A stretch of DNA of 64,000 bases from Saccharicrinis sp050589685 (GTDB lineage: Bacteria; Bacteroidota; Bacteroidia; Bacteroidales; Marinilabiliaceae): positions 47,511-111,510 of the forward strand of contig NZ_JBNGOS010000023.1 of NCBI RefSeq assembly GCF_050589685.1, in the 5' to 3' direction. Position 1 is the stretch's first letter. Every line of letters starts with the position of its first letter. The translations under genes were made by a program, and so were the position numbers. Positions 16,716 through 25,786 of the stretch are shown here, piece by piece. The notes under the pieces were generated by a model. The model was not told where the DNA came from. It did not search any database and was given only the letters and a program-made list of their open reading frames with translations.

Positions 16716-18176
16716 ATGAATTGTATAGATTATTTATTGCCAGCTGATGTTAACGATAATGACTTGTTTGTCCTGGGTCAACGAGAGCCTTTGTCCTTTG
16801 TTGATTTGCGTGGGCAGGTGGCTAAAGTGGCGGCTCAACTAAAGGAAAATTACGGGTCAGGGAATAAAATGATATTACTGTCACCAAATAATAACTTTTT
16901 TATAGTTTCTTATTTGGCTATTATGAAATCAGGAAATGTTGTTATTCCTTTAAATCCTGCCACAGAGGAAGAGTCCTTAAAGTTTGTGAAGAATCAAGCA
17001 AGCGTTGAGTTGGCATTTGTGCCTAAATTATTAAGAAAACGAATAACCGTTGATTTTAATGAAATATGGGATGAGGATATATTAAAAGGACTATGTGAAC
17101 AGTCAGAAATTGGTTATAAAATTGAACAGGATTTTGCTGAAGATACCCTGGCACAGATTATTTATACATCAGGATCTACAGCTATGCCTAAAGGGGTGAT
17201 GATCTCGCATAAAAATATTATCGCCAATACTTCCTCGATAATAGAATATTTAAAATTAACATCGGACGATATCATGGAATGTGTTTTACCATTCTTTTAT
17301 TGTTACGGACTATCCCTTTTGCATACGCACCTAAAAGTCAAAGGAAAAATCGTTTTGAACAACAACTTTATATTCCTAGGTTCAGTATTTAAGGATCTGG
17401 AAAAATATAAATGTACGGGTTTTGCAGGAGTCCCAAGTCATTTTCAGATTCTTTTGCGCAAGTCTGATACTTTTAAAACAGCAGTTTTTCCACATCTAAG
17501 ATATGTGACACAGGCGGGGGGAAAGCTACATACAGTCTTTATCGAAGAGTTTCAAAAGGCCCAGCCCAGCACTAAATTTATTGTGATGTATGGGCAAACG
17601 GAAGCCACTGCAAGGTTGTCGTACTTGCCAACTGAGAGGTTACAGGATAAGCTTGGGTCCATTGGTAAAGGTATTCCGGGAGTGGAGTTAAAGGTGGTAG
17701 ATGAAAATGGCGTTCCTACCGAACCAGGTGTTGTAGGCGAGATTGTAGCAAAAGGTGACAATGTAATGCTGGGCTATTATAAAGATAAAAAGTCAACACA
17801 AGAGGCGCTAAAGGATGGTTGGCTATATACCGGTGATTTGGCCAAAATAGACGAGGATGGTTTTATTTATCACGCAGCACGTAAAAAAGAAATTATTAAG
17901 GCGGGAGGTAAAAGAATAAGTCCAAAAGAAATTGAAGAGGTGATTGTTTCGATGCCAGGCGTGGTAGACTGTTCTATTAATGGGGTACACGATGAAGTGC
18001 TTGGTGAAGCGATAAAAGCAACAGTCGTGAAAAATGATGCCGATAATGAATTGAATGAAAAATTTGTCAAGGAATATTGTAGCAATAATTTAGCCGCCTA
18101 TAAAATTCCCCATATTATTGAGTTTACTTCAAAGATGGATGTAAATGCGGCTGGCAAGAAAGTCAAAAAATCCTAA
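16716..18176 (+). CDS. AMP-forming acyl-CoA/acyl-carrier ligase
   Basis: 486 residues with all ANL-superfamily landmarks: IIYTSGSTAMPKGVM (148-162), YGQTEATAR, YTGDLAKIDEDGF, the hinge KEIIKAGGKRISPKEIEE, and the C-terminal lysine motif NAAGKKVKKS. It activates a carboxylate as an adenylate and passes it to CoA or to a phosphopantetheine carrier. A free-standing ACP 3 kb upstream in the same cassette is the obvious acceptor. Shorter than fatty-acyl-CoA ligases, it is close in size to small aryl or amino-acid activating enzymes. The substrate cannot be told. It may have replaced the decayed ligase at 985. Confidence 0.9.
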   Translation: MNCIDYLLPADVNDNDLFVLGQREPLSFVDLRGQVAKVAAQLKENYGSGNKMILLSPNNNFFIVSYLAIMKSGNVVIPLNPATEEESLKFVKNQASVELAFVPKLLRKRITVDFNEIWDEDILKGLCEQSEIGYKIEQDFAEDTLAQIIYTSGSTAMPKGVMISHKNIIANTSSIIEYLKLTSDDIMECVLPFFYCYGLSLLHTHLKVKGKIVLNNNFIFLGSVFKDLEKYKCTGFAGVPSHFQILLRKSDTFKTAVFPHLRYVTQAGGKLHTVFIEEFQKAQPSTKFIVMYGQTEATARLSYLPTERLQDKLGSIGKGIPGVELKVVDENGVPTEPGVVGEIVAKGDNVMLGYYKDKKSTQEALKDGWLYTGDLAKIDEDGFIYHAARKKEIIKAGGKRISPKEIEEVIVSMPGVVDCSINGVHDEVLGEAIKATVVKNDADNELNEKFVKEYCSNNLAAYKIPHIIEFTSKMDVNAAGKKVKKS

Positions 18177-18222
18177 AATAAAAGCTTGCAACTTTAAAGC
18201 TGTTGTTTTAGGATCTGTGGTT

Positions 18223-18738
18223 TTACCATTTGTTAAAACTTAACACCTCATCAATACTTTTGCGTTTTTTCTCGGGTGCTTTAATTTCAACCGGATATCC
18301 AATCGCTACGATGGCAATGGGTTCCCAACCTTTTTCTGGTTGCAGGGCGCCGTTGACAATTTCAGGATTGAAATGACAAACCCAACAGGTTCCCAACCCA
18401 AGTTCTGTTGCCGCCAGGGTCATATGGTCTATGGCTAGGGCTACATCTATATCGCAATGGTCTTTGCCGTCGAAAGATCTTTTCCAAGATTCTGCATGAT
18501 TGCCGTAAACAACGATCAGGTTCGGAACTTTTTGAAACCATTCCCGGGGGTAAGCTCCTCGTATTTTATTGAGTAAGTCTTCATTGTCAATGGCAATAAA
18601 TTTCCATGGTTGATGGTTAGCAGCCGAAGGGGCAAGTCTGCCTGCGTTGGCAACCTGCTTTATTAAAGTTTGATCTACCTTGTTTTCGTGATATGCCCTG
18701 ACAGCATACCGCGACCTCATTAACTCTTTAAAATGCAT
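18223..18738 (-). CDS. Nitroreductase family FMN protein
   Basis: 171 residues. ELMRSRYAVRAYHENKV at the start and AGRLAPSAANHQPWKFIAI are the FMN-binding segments of small nitroreductase-fold oxidoreductases; GLGTCWVCHF and PIAIVAIGYP complete the fold. The enzyme uses NAD(P)H to reduce nitro, quinone or flavin-type substrates in the cytoplasm. The gene converges on the ligase with a 46-bp gap. The physiological substrate is unknown. Confidence 0.93.
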   Translation of the reverse strand: MHFKELMRSRYAVRAYHENKVDQTLIKQVANAGRLAPSAANHQPWKFIAIDNEDLLNKIRGAYPREWFQKVPNLIVVYGNHAESWKRSFDGKDHCDIDVALAIDHMTLAATELGLGTCWVCHFNPEIVNGALQPEKGWEPIAIVAIGYPVEIKAPEKKRKSIDEVLSFNKW

Positions 18739-18857
18739 ACTATACTATTAAAAAATTCAATGATTTTCACATACCATAATTTACAGTACAATATATCAAA
18801 TGTTCTTTGTATTTTTCAACTGTTAAAATGTTTTTAGAAGGTTTCTAAATAAATTAC

Positions 18858-19622
18858 ATGTTTTTTTTACTATCAAAATTATTGCTGTTTTTCCTTTCCC
18901 CTATTTGGTGGGTCTTAATGTTATTATTGGCCTTTATGGTTTTTAATAATTTTAAAAAACGACGTCTCTTACTGGTATTGGCTATTGGCATACTGATTGT
19001 TTTTTCGAACCAACTTATCTATTATCAGGTAAGCGGTTGGTGGGAAGGTGAGTTGGAAAAGTCAGAAAGTTTGCAACAGTACGAAGGAATAATATTGTTG
19101 GGGGGATTTTCAAATTACCGTTCAAAGTCCCGGCGAATTCAATTTACAAGAAGCAGTGACCGCTTATTGCAAGCTGTTCGATTATACAAAGAAGGAAAAG
19201 CCAACCGTTTTATATTTACGGGAGGTTCAAGCAGGATTATTATACGGGAAAAAAGCAGTGGTGAATTTTTAAAGGAATACCTGGTGTTATTAGGAATACC
19301 CGAGGACAGTATTTTAACCGAATGGCAGGCCAGAAATACCTACGAAAATGCGGTAGAAACATGGAAGTTGCTGAAAGCCGAAGGGATATCAGACAAAAAG
19401 TTTTTGTTGGTTACATCGGGCTTTCATATGAAACGGGCATTAGGTTGCTTTAAGAAAGTGGGAATAGATGTTACCCCTTTTAAAACAGATGCATTGCAAG
19501 GCAATGTGCCGCCAGAAATTTGGGAATGTTTTATGCCATCAGCATCCGTTTTGGCCACCTGGGAACTGTTGTTTAAAGAATGGGTTGGATATGCCGTGTA
19601 TAGCGTAAAAGGGTATGTGTAG
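18858..19622 (+). CDS. YdcF/ElyC-type DUF218 membrane protein
   Basis: 254 residues with two N-terminal membrane segments (about 5-25 and 36-55), then the DUF218 domain: IILLGG at about 78, RLLQAVRLYKEGKANRFIFTGG, ARNTYENAVETWKLL, and LLVTSGFHMKRA. Members such as ElyC and SanA act in envelope biogenesis under stress. The conserved Gly-Gly, Glu-Asn and His-Met-Arg-Arg-type residues are present (HMKRA). It is divergent from the nitroreductase gene; the 119-bp gap is AT-rich. Confidence 0.88.
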   Translation: MFFLLSKLLLFFLSPIWWVLMLLLAFMVFNNFKKRRLLLVLAIGILIVFSNQLIYYQVSGWWEGELEKSESLQQYEGIILLGGFSNYRSKSRRIQFTRSSDRLLQAVRLYKEGKANRFIFTGGSSRIIIREKSSGEFLKEYLVLLGIPEDSILTEWQARNTYENAVETWKLLKAEGISDKKFLLVTSGFHMKRALGCFKKVGIDVTPFKTDALQGNVPPEIWECFMPSASVLATWELLFKEWVGYAVYSVKGYV

Positions 19623-19838
19623 GCTCCTGTCGGAAGTCATCAGTTAACAGCCTTCAGCAATTAAAAAAAACTGCCCACAAGGAATTCAGCTTTAAAATAT
19701 TATTCCCGCCGCACTCCTTTTAATCTTCCAGCAGTAATTCCTGTTTTGTTGACATGTATCTTTTAAAGGTGATTTCCCTGACTAATGACCGAAAAATACT
19801 ACTTTTGCAAAATCATTTACCACACAGAAAAATTTTAG

Positions 19839-21818
19839 ATGGATTTTAAACCGGAGTTGTTGATCCCGGCAGGGAATATTGAGTCGTTTCATGCGGCATT
19901 AGAGGGAGGGGCAGATGCCATTTTTTTGGGATTGAAACAGTTTAATGCGCGGGGACGTGCGGTTAATTTCTCCAATCCGCAATTGATTACCATGCTGGAT
20001 ATGGCGGGGAAGAAAAACGTTAAAATCTACGTTACGCTAAATACCGTAATCAAGAACCACGAGATCCCGGAATTATTGGATGTGTTGAATTTTCTGTCGC
20101 AAACATCTGTTAGTGCTGTAATTATTCAGGATTGGGGCGTTTGGTATCTGGCAAAGAAGTTTTTCCCGAAATTAGTAATTCATGCCAGCACACAAATGGC
20201 CAATCATAATTCCATTGGTGCCAACTTCTCCAAAAAAACAGGCATTGATCGGGTGATATTAGCCCGTGAATTAACCCATCGGGAACTGGAATTGATCATG
20301 CATAAAGCACAATGCGAGATTGAGATATTTGTTCATGGTGCTTTGTGTTATTCGTTTTCTGGATTGTGTCTGTTTAGTAGTTATCTGGGAGGAAAAGGGG
20401 CTAATCGTGGTCAGTGCACCCAACCTTGCCGAAGGGTTTTTAAGGACAATGGAAAAGACCATGCCATATTCTCGCTAAAAGACAATCAGCAGATTAAATT
20501 GATTCCTGACTTCGCGAAGATGAAAGTGGCTTCTTTAAAGATTGAAGGACGGATGAAGTCGGCAGCTTATGTGTATCGGGTTGCACAGGCGTATCGCATG
20601 GTCATCGATCATCCCGGAAAATTGCCTGAGGCAGAGGAAATGCTGAAGTGGGATTTTGGACGCGAAAAGACCGATTATTTTATGGGCGGTAATGTGCGGG
20701 GCGCTATCTCTGATAATACCAATAACGGAATATTTCTGGGAACGGTGAAAAAGTTAAGTGACGATGGCTTTTTCGTTCAATCGGAACTAAATATTGAGAG
20801 AGGGCAACAGTTACGCGTGGTGAACAAGCTAGGGGAGTCAGTATCTGTAAAGGTAAAAGAGGTGACTGCGGAGTCCGGGAACTATCAGATTTTTACTGAG
20901 AAAGCAATCAGGAGAGGGGACGATGTGTATCTAATAGGATTGCCATCCAAAAATTTCTCCAATAAGTTTGAGGAGTTAAAACACAAAAATATAAAACCTG
21001 TAAGTGGGGCCTACAAAAGAAAAATAAGGCAGGATATCCAGATTAAAAACCAACAAAGCAGTAAACCGGAATTTTTTGTGCGCATCGACAATGTGGAGTG
21101 GTTACGTAAATTGCGTGTTGATGATTTTAAAGGAATATTCCTGGATCTTTCAAAAAAAGATTGGCGTAAGATACCATTTGACAGTCCTTTCTTTAAAAAG
21201 AATTTGTTCCGTTTTTATGTGGAGCTGCCGGGTTTTGTGGCGGAAACGCATTTGCAGGAATGGCTGCAAGACATCAAGTGGCTTACCCGCAAAGGGATGA
21301 AAAACTTTGTGGTCAGCCATCTTTCGCAATTGGACATGCTGCCCAAAGGTTGTAAGGTAATTACCAACGAAAGAGTATATGTATACAATGATGCTGCCAT
21401 AAGGGGAATAAAGACCTTTGGCGTGCAGCATGTGACTTATCCCGTTGAAAACGACTTCGAAAACCTGCAGAAAGGAACTTCAAGGGATGGAATCGTACCT
21501 GTTTATGCCAACCCGGAGTTGTTTTTTGCCCGTATGCCAGTGGAGGTATACCATCCGGAAAACGAATTTATGGACAATACCGATAAGGAATTTAAACGTT
21601 ATGTGCACAACGGAATGACATCGGTTTATTCTAATACACCGGTGGCGTTAATGCAATATGCCCATACATTAAAGAAAGAAGGTTTCTTTAGGTTTATGTT
21701 CGATTTGCGCACCGAGGCCCCATCGAAGCACTTACCGGTTAAGTTGTTTAAAAAGTTCAATGCCTCGGAACAGCTGCAGCCTTCTACAACCTTTAATTTT
21801 AAAAGAGGGCTGAGTTAG
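19839..21818 (+). CDS. Peptidase U32 family protein, long RlhA-like form
   Basis: 659 residues. LLIPAGNIESFHAALEGGADAIF opens the TIM-barrel-like U32 domain. HASTQMANHNS and EIFVHGALCYSFSGLCLFSS are its signature. The cysteine set in GQCTQPCRR together with the preceding LCYSFSGLC matches the ligands of the iron-sulfur cluster in tRNA/rRNA-hydroxylating members. SLKIEGRMKSAAYVYRV follows. The length resembles the 23S rRNA hydroxylation protein RlhA (YdcP) rather than the shorter tRNA protein. It probably takes part in RNA hydroxylation with prephenate-derived cofactors. The older peptidase label is likely misleading. Confidence 0.88.
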   Translation: MDFKPELLIPAGNIESFHAALEGGADAIFLGLKQFNARGRAVNFSNPQLITMLDMAGKKNVKIYVTLNTVIKNHEIPELLDVLNFLSQTSVSAVIIQDWGVWYLAKKFFPKLVIHASTQMANHNSIGANFSKKTGIDRVILARELTHRELELIMHKAQCEIEIFVHGALCYSFSGLCLFSSYLGGKGANRGQCTQPCRRVFKDNGKDHAIFSLKDNQQIKLIPDFAKMKVASLKIEGRMKSAAYVYRVAQAYRMVIDHPGKLPEAEEMLKWDFGREKTDYFMGGNVRGAISDNTNNGIFLGTVKKLSDDGFFVQSELNIERGQQLRVVNKLGESVSVKVKEVTAESGNYQIFTEKAIRRGDDVYLIGLPSKNFSNKFEELKHKNIKPVSGAYKRKIRQDIQIKNQQSSKPEFFVRIDNVEWLRKLRVDDFKGIFLDLSKKDWRKIPFDSPFFKKNLFRFYVELPGFVAETHLQEWLQDIKWLTRKGMKNFVVSHLSQLDMLPKGCKVITNERVYVYNDAAIRGIKTFGVQHVTYPVENDFENLQKGTSRDGIVPVYANPELFFARMPVEVYHPENEFMDNTDKEFKRYVHNGMTSVYSNTPVALMQYAHTLKKEGFFRFMFDLRTEAPSKHLPVKLFKKFNASEQLQPSTTFNFKRGLS

Positions 21819-22029
21819 CTGAGCGCAGGATTGCAAGCGTTGCCCTGAGGTGGTTAAGCAAGCCTATGGCAGTGGTTTATCCGGGATCTGTGATTGATGG
21901 GTAATGTGAAGAATCCGTTTTATATGGGCTGGCAGTCGTTTTAGATATAGCCTAAGGGCAGTTTTGGGATTGGTATATTGTAGTAAACCAACTTGAGGAT
22001 TTCAGTTTTTAATTTTGCATGGTGGGTGC
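21819..22029. other. Spacer leading into the 41-bp repeat array
   Basis: No gene seen. The stretch CCGGGATCTGTGATTGATGGG (within 21881-21902) has a weak likeness to sequence at 47557-47580, but the match is too short to define a family. Together with the array, repeat B and the following 180 bp it makes a gene-free region of about 1.07 kb (21819-22886). Confidence 0.5.
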
Positions 22030-22520
22030 GCCCTTGGTTAATTACCCATGGCTTCCTTTTTTGCCTGGGAGCCAATGGTTGTTTACCCATGGCCTCCTTT
22101 TTAGCCCGGGAGCCAATGGTTGTTTACCCATGGCCTCCTTTTTTGCCCGGGAGCCAATGGTTGTTTAACCATGGCCTCCTTTTTTGCCCGGGAGCCAATG
22201 GTTGTTTACCCATGGCCTCCTTTTTAGCCCGGGAGCCTATGGTTGTTTAACCATGGCTTCCTTTTTTGCCCGGGAGCCAATGGTTGTTTAACCATGGCCT
22301 CCTTTTTTGCCCGGGAGCCAATGGTTGTTTAACCATGGCCTCCTTTTTTGCCCGGGAGCCTATGGTTGTTTAACCATGGCCTCCTTTTTTGCCCGGGAGC
22401 CAATGGTTATTTAACCATGGCCTCCTTTTTTGCCTGGGAGCCTATGGTTGTTTAACCATGGCCTTCTTTTAGCACCGGGAGCTAATAGTTGTTTACCCAT
22501 GGCTTCCTTTTTTGCTTAGG
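22030..22520. repeat. Tandem array, 12 units, exact 41-bp period
   Basis: The hexamer CCATGG recurs at 22046, 22087, 22128, 22169, 22210, 22251, 22292, 22333, 22374, 22415, 22456 and 22497, always 41 bp apart. Each unit runs CCATGGCCTCCTTTTTTG, CCCGGGAGCCAATGG, TTGTTTA(A/C), with a few scattered substitutions. Every unit holds ATGGTT-GTTT-AACCAT (where the A variant is present), a perfect small hairpin, plus imperfectly complementary CTCC and GGGAG arms. 41 is not a multiple of 3, so this is not a protein repeat; the 85-residue open frame across it is an artefact. The edges (first and last units) are more diverged than the centre, as in actively homogenised satellites. Confidence 0.95.
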
Positions 22521-22533
22521 CAAGCTTTGGATG

Positions 22534-22706
22534 TTTCCCGGGTGATGCTTTAGAGGTGTGTAATGCGCCTTTGAAATACCATAAAACAAGGCGTTGCTGA
22601 AACGAGGTGTAGCACCGCTCTGTTGAGTTGAAGCACTGAGTAAAACGTTTTGTTTTGAAATAGCTTAATCGCGTAACAGGATTTCTAATGCATGTTGTGG
22701 ATTTAA
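22534..22706. repeat. Dispersed palindromic repeat, copy B (divergent subtype)
   Basis: Begins TTTCCCGGGTGATGCTTTAG and ends TAATGCATGTTGTGGATTTAA, with ATAAAACAAGGCGTTGCTGA and AAACGTTTTGTTTTGAAATA inside. It shares the subtype with copy E at 57893 (GGCGTTGC core and a GTAAAACG right arm) and differs from copies A, C, D and F. Confidence 0.85.
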
Positions 22707-22886
22707 TAACCACGGCTTTTTACATCCTTAATTTTTAAATGGGAATTGAGCAAACCATGGCCAATGACTAATCAGACAATGACCAAATACGACTTATCCT
22801 AAAAAAACAACCGTTCGGTCATCTCTTTTTCGTCTTTCGGGTGTTTGTTGGCAATTTTGAACTGTCATTAAAAATAACACTGAATC

Positions 22887-25022
22887 ATGAAGGCAGTCCT
22901 TTTTGCAATCCTATTCGTTATTTCCGTCCATTTGGTTGCGCAAACTCGTGTTATAGGCCATGTAACCAATAAAAAAGGGGAGCCTATTGTAGGCGTTAAT
23001 ATCTTTTTTAAAGATACTTATGATGGAGGTATCAGTGATATAAACGGGTATTTTGAAGTGCTAACACCAACGCTGGGAGAATTAATATTGGTTGCGAGTT
23101 TTATCGGATATAAACCATTTGAACAAGAAATTTCGATAGGAGATCATCATATTGACATCCTTTTGAAAGAAAGCACGCAGAGTATTGAGGCGGTTACAGT
23201 AACTGCAGGAAATATTGCGGCAGGAGACAAACATAAGGCTTCCGTCATGAAGTCGCGCGATATCTACACAACCGCGGGATCGTTGGGAAGTATAACAGGC
23301 GCTTTAAATACCTTGCCCGGCACACAGCAGGCCAATGACGACGGTAGATTGTTGGTAAGAGGTGGTGAGGCATATGAAACAAAAACAGTGATTGATGGCG
23401 TTCTTGCCGGAAAACCTTATTACTCCAAAGTTCCGGATGTGCCAACCCGCGGACGGTTTTCTCCGTCATTGTTTTCAGGTGTGATGTTTAATACCGGGGG
23501 ATACTCAGCGGAATATGGCCAGGCTTTGTCATCGGTATTGGTATTGGAAAGTAACGATTTGTTTACCGAAGATGTTTTGTCGCTGTCGTTGATGAGTCTA
23601 GGAGCGGAAGCCAATATAACCGAAACGTGGAAGAATAATTCCATTTCGATATTAGGAAGTTATATCAATATGGCTGCTTATTACGGAATGGTAAAAACCA
23701 AATTTGATTGGGAAAAGCCTACGGAAGCGGGGAGCGCAAGTATTATCTATCGGCATAAAACCAAAACGAATGGAATGCTGAAAGCTTATTTTACGGCAGA
23801 TGTTGGGGAAACCCGTTTTAAAACAAATGGTGGAGTTGATGATATTTGGTATACCACCGAATCGAAAAACAACAATTATTACGGGAATATTACCTATCGT
23901 CAGCCCTTGAACGATAATACATCCATTAAGGCAGGCGTTTCGATAACTATCGACAATCCCGATATAACATACGCATCGCAGCATATCCGAAACAGGGAAA
24001 CAAATTCGGAGTCACGAGCGATGTTGATTCATGAATTGGGCGATGGAATCAAGCTGAGGTACGGCGTGAGCAATACATTAACCGATTATTCTCAGACGTA
24101 CAGAGCGCATCCCGATTCATCCGATTTTAATCCTCAGTTTCAGGATTTTTTATCGGGCGCTTTTGCAGAATCACAGTTGCAGCTCTCTGGAAATATGGCC
24201 TTGTCAACTGGTGTCAGGTACGAATATTCGTCTTTGTTAAAACGCAGCAGTCTGGCACCGCGACTTGGAATGGCCGTCGCAACAGGAAAACGGAGTCAGA
24301 TATCAGCATCCTACGGGCATTTTTATCAGAACCCGCATCCCGATGAATTAAAATTTTCATCCGACCTGAATTTTGAAAGAGCGACACACTATATTTTGGG
24401 ATATCAAACAGGAAGCACGGACGAGCGTTTTTTTAGGATAGAGTCCTATTACAAAAAATATTCACAACTGGTGAAATATGATGGGCAGGAACTCTATGAT
24501 GCGGAATATTATAACAATACAGGGAGCGGAGAGGCGATTGGACTGGATTTGTTTTGGCGGGATAACGAATCCATCAAATTCCTGGAATATTGGCTTTCGT
24601 ACTCCTATATCGATACACACAGAAAATATAAGAGTTTTGACTTTAGGGCGCAGCCAGGTTTTGTATCTAACCATAACTTCTCGGCGGTGGGGAAATATTG
24701 GATCTCGGCTGTTCGGTGTCTGTTGGGAGGGACATATTGGATAGCGAGTGGAAGAAACTGGTACGAGAATACGTCCAACGGAAAAATCACCCACCCAGGT
24801 GATGTAACGCACGAACTTAATTTGAATCTGAGTCATATTACGCAAGTTTTCGGCAATCAAACCATTATTCACTTGTCTTTGTCCAATGCGTTGGGATCAA
24901 AAAATGTATACGGATATCAACAAAGTCCCGTCCGCAAATCAGATGGAGCTTCTGTTTACCTGCCTATAACAAATGACATTCAGCAGTTTGCTTTTATAGG
25001 AATATTTATAACTTTAAAATAA
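22887..25022 (+). CDS. TonB-dependent outer-membrane receptor
   Basis: 711 residues. Signal peptide 1-18 (ending VAQ), then a carboxypeptidase-regulatory-like domain (about 20-105: RVIGHVTNKKGEPIVGVNIFF, DINGYFEV, LKE), then the plug (GSLGSITGALNTLPG, LVRGGEAYETKTVIDGV), then a beta barrel with alternating hydrophobic strands to the C-terminus (FIGIFITLK). It is a shorter receptor than SusC proteins and has no SusD neighbour, so it is more likely an iron, cofactor or small-molecule importer than a polysaccharide one. The next gene encodes a periplasmic helical protein 34 bp away, and a LytS/LytR pair follows. The same order suggests one regulated unit. Confidence 0.92.
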   Translation: MKAVLFAILFVISVHLVAQTRVIGHVTNKKGEPIVGVNIFFKDTYDGGISDINGYFEVLTPTLGELILVASFIGYKPFEQEISIGDHHIDILLKESTQSIEAVTVTAGNIAAGDKHKASVMKSRDIYTTAGSLGSITGALNTLPGTQQANDDGRLLVRGGEAYETKTVIDGVLAGKPYYSKVPDVPTRGRFSPSLFSGVMFNTGGYSAEYGQALSSVLVLESNDLFTEDVLSLSLMSLGAEANITETWKNNSISILGSYINMAAYYGMVKTKFDWEKPTEAGSASIIYRHKTKTNGMLKAYFTADVGETRFKTNGGVDDIWYTTESKNNNYYGNITYRQPLNDNTSIKAGVSITIDNPDITYASQHIRNRETNSESRAMLIHELGDGIKLRYGVSNTLTDYSQTYRAHPDSSDFNPQFQDFLSGAFAESQLQLSGNMALSTGVRYEYSSLLKRSSLAPRLGMAVATGKRSQISASYGHFYQNPHPDELKFSSDLNFERATHYILGYQTGSTDERFFRIESYYKKYSQLVKYDGQELYDAEYYNNTGSGEAIGLDLFWRDNESIKFLEYWLSYSYIDTHRKYKSFDFRAQPGFVSNHNFSAVGKYWISAVRCLLGGTYWIASGRNWYENTSNGKITHPGDVTHELNLNLSHITQVFGNQTIIHLSLSNALGSKNVYGYQQSPVRKSDGASVYLPITNDIQQFAFIGIFITLK

Positions 25023-25056
25023 CAGCCAGGTACGATTGGCATAAATTATTATCATC

Positions 25057-25701
25057 ATGAAAAAGCTAACAGTTATATTAACAGTGTTCATTCTTGTTTT
25101 TGTATTTAAGATGGATATTAATGCGGAAAATTATGAAGAAGTAATGCAGCAAAACATTGAAAAAATGTATCAATCAAAAACGGCCCAAGAATTAACGGCT
25201 GTTTCAGCCGCTTTTTACCGGGTGGCTGAAAAAGAAAAGGAGGATTGGTTGCCATTATATTACGCTACGTATTCGTTGGTGCGAATCGCCTTTTTTATAA
25301 AAGACGAAGACGAAATTGACAAACATTTAGATTTGGCTCAAAGCTATATGGACAGGCTTTTGGAATCGAAACCTAAGGAATCGGAAATACACGTCTTACA
25401 GGCTTTGCTCTATTCCATGCGGATTACAGGTCCGGCCAGGGGAATGAAATATTCCATGCTTTCGAATGGTGAATTGGATAAAGCAGAGGCCCTGGACAAT
25501 AAAAATCCCAGACTGTATTATTGCAGGGGTAACAATATATATCATACGCCGGCGATGTTTGGTGGAGGAAAGAAAAAAGCGAAAGTGCTGTTTGAAAAGG
25601 CCGATACGCTTTTTAATAACAATAGCGCAAGGGGGGATTTGTGGCCTTCGTGGGGACAATGGCACAATCATAAAATGTTGGAACAGTGCAAAGAGGAGTA
25701 G
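25057..25701 (+). CDS. Secreted TPR-like helical protein, unknown function
   Basis: 214 residues. A signal peptide covers about 1-23 (ending INA). The rest is helical, with tetratricopeptide-like spacing: YEEVMQQNIEKMYQSKTAQE, LPLYYATYSLVRIAF, IDKHLDLAQSYMDRLLE, ESEIHVLQALLYSM, LDKAEALDNKNPRLYYCRGN, AKVLFEKADTLF. It follows the TonB receptor at 34 bp and is probably cotranscribed. Proteins of this make-up often sit next to TonB receptors in Bacteroidota, but I know of no assigned function. Confidence 0.8.
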   Translation: MKKLTVILTVFILVFVFKMDINAENYEEVMQQNIEKMYQSKTAQELTAVSAAFYRVAEKEKEDWLPLYYATYSLVRIAFFIKDEDEIDKHLDLAQSYMDRLLESKPKESEIHVLQALLYSMRITGPARGMKYSMLSNGELDKAEALDNKNPRLYYCRGNNIYHTPAMFGGGKKKAKVLFEKADTLFNNNSARGDLWPSWGQWHNHKMLEQCKEE

Positions 25702-25723
25702 GGTATTCGAAAACTTGCCTTTC

Positions 25724-25742
25724 CCAAAGTTTTAAACTTTGG
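25724..25742. promoter_or_regulatory. Perfect 19-bp palindrome before the histidine kinase gene
   Basis: CCAAAGTTTTAAACTTTGG reads the same on both strands around one central base. It is flanked by AAACTT on the left and AAAAGTTTTT on the right, which extends the symmetry. It may be a terminator (T run present on both strands) or a binding site for the LytTR regulator encoded just downstream; position alone cannot decide. Confidence 0.55.
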
Positions 25743-25786
25743 AAAAGTTTTTAAAATATGGATGGAATAAGCAAAAGTAAAAAGGA

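Noticed and set aside
21993..22250. 85-residue open frame over the 41-bp array
   Set aside because: The period is not a multiple of three, so the protein repeats only after 123 bp by cycling frames; it is a by-product of the satellite.
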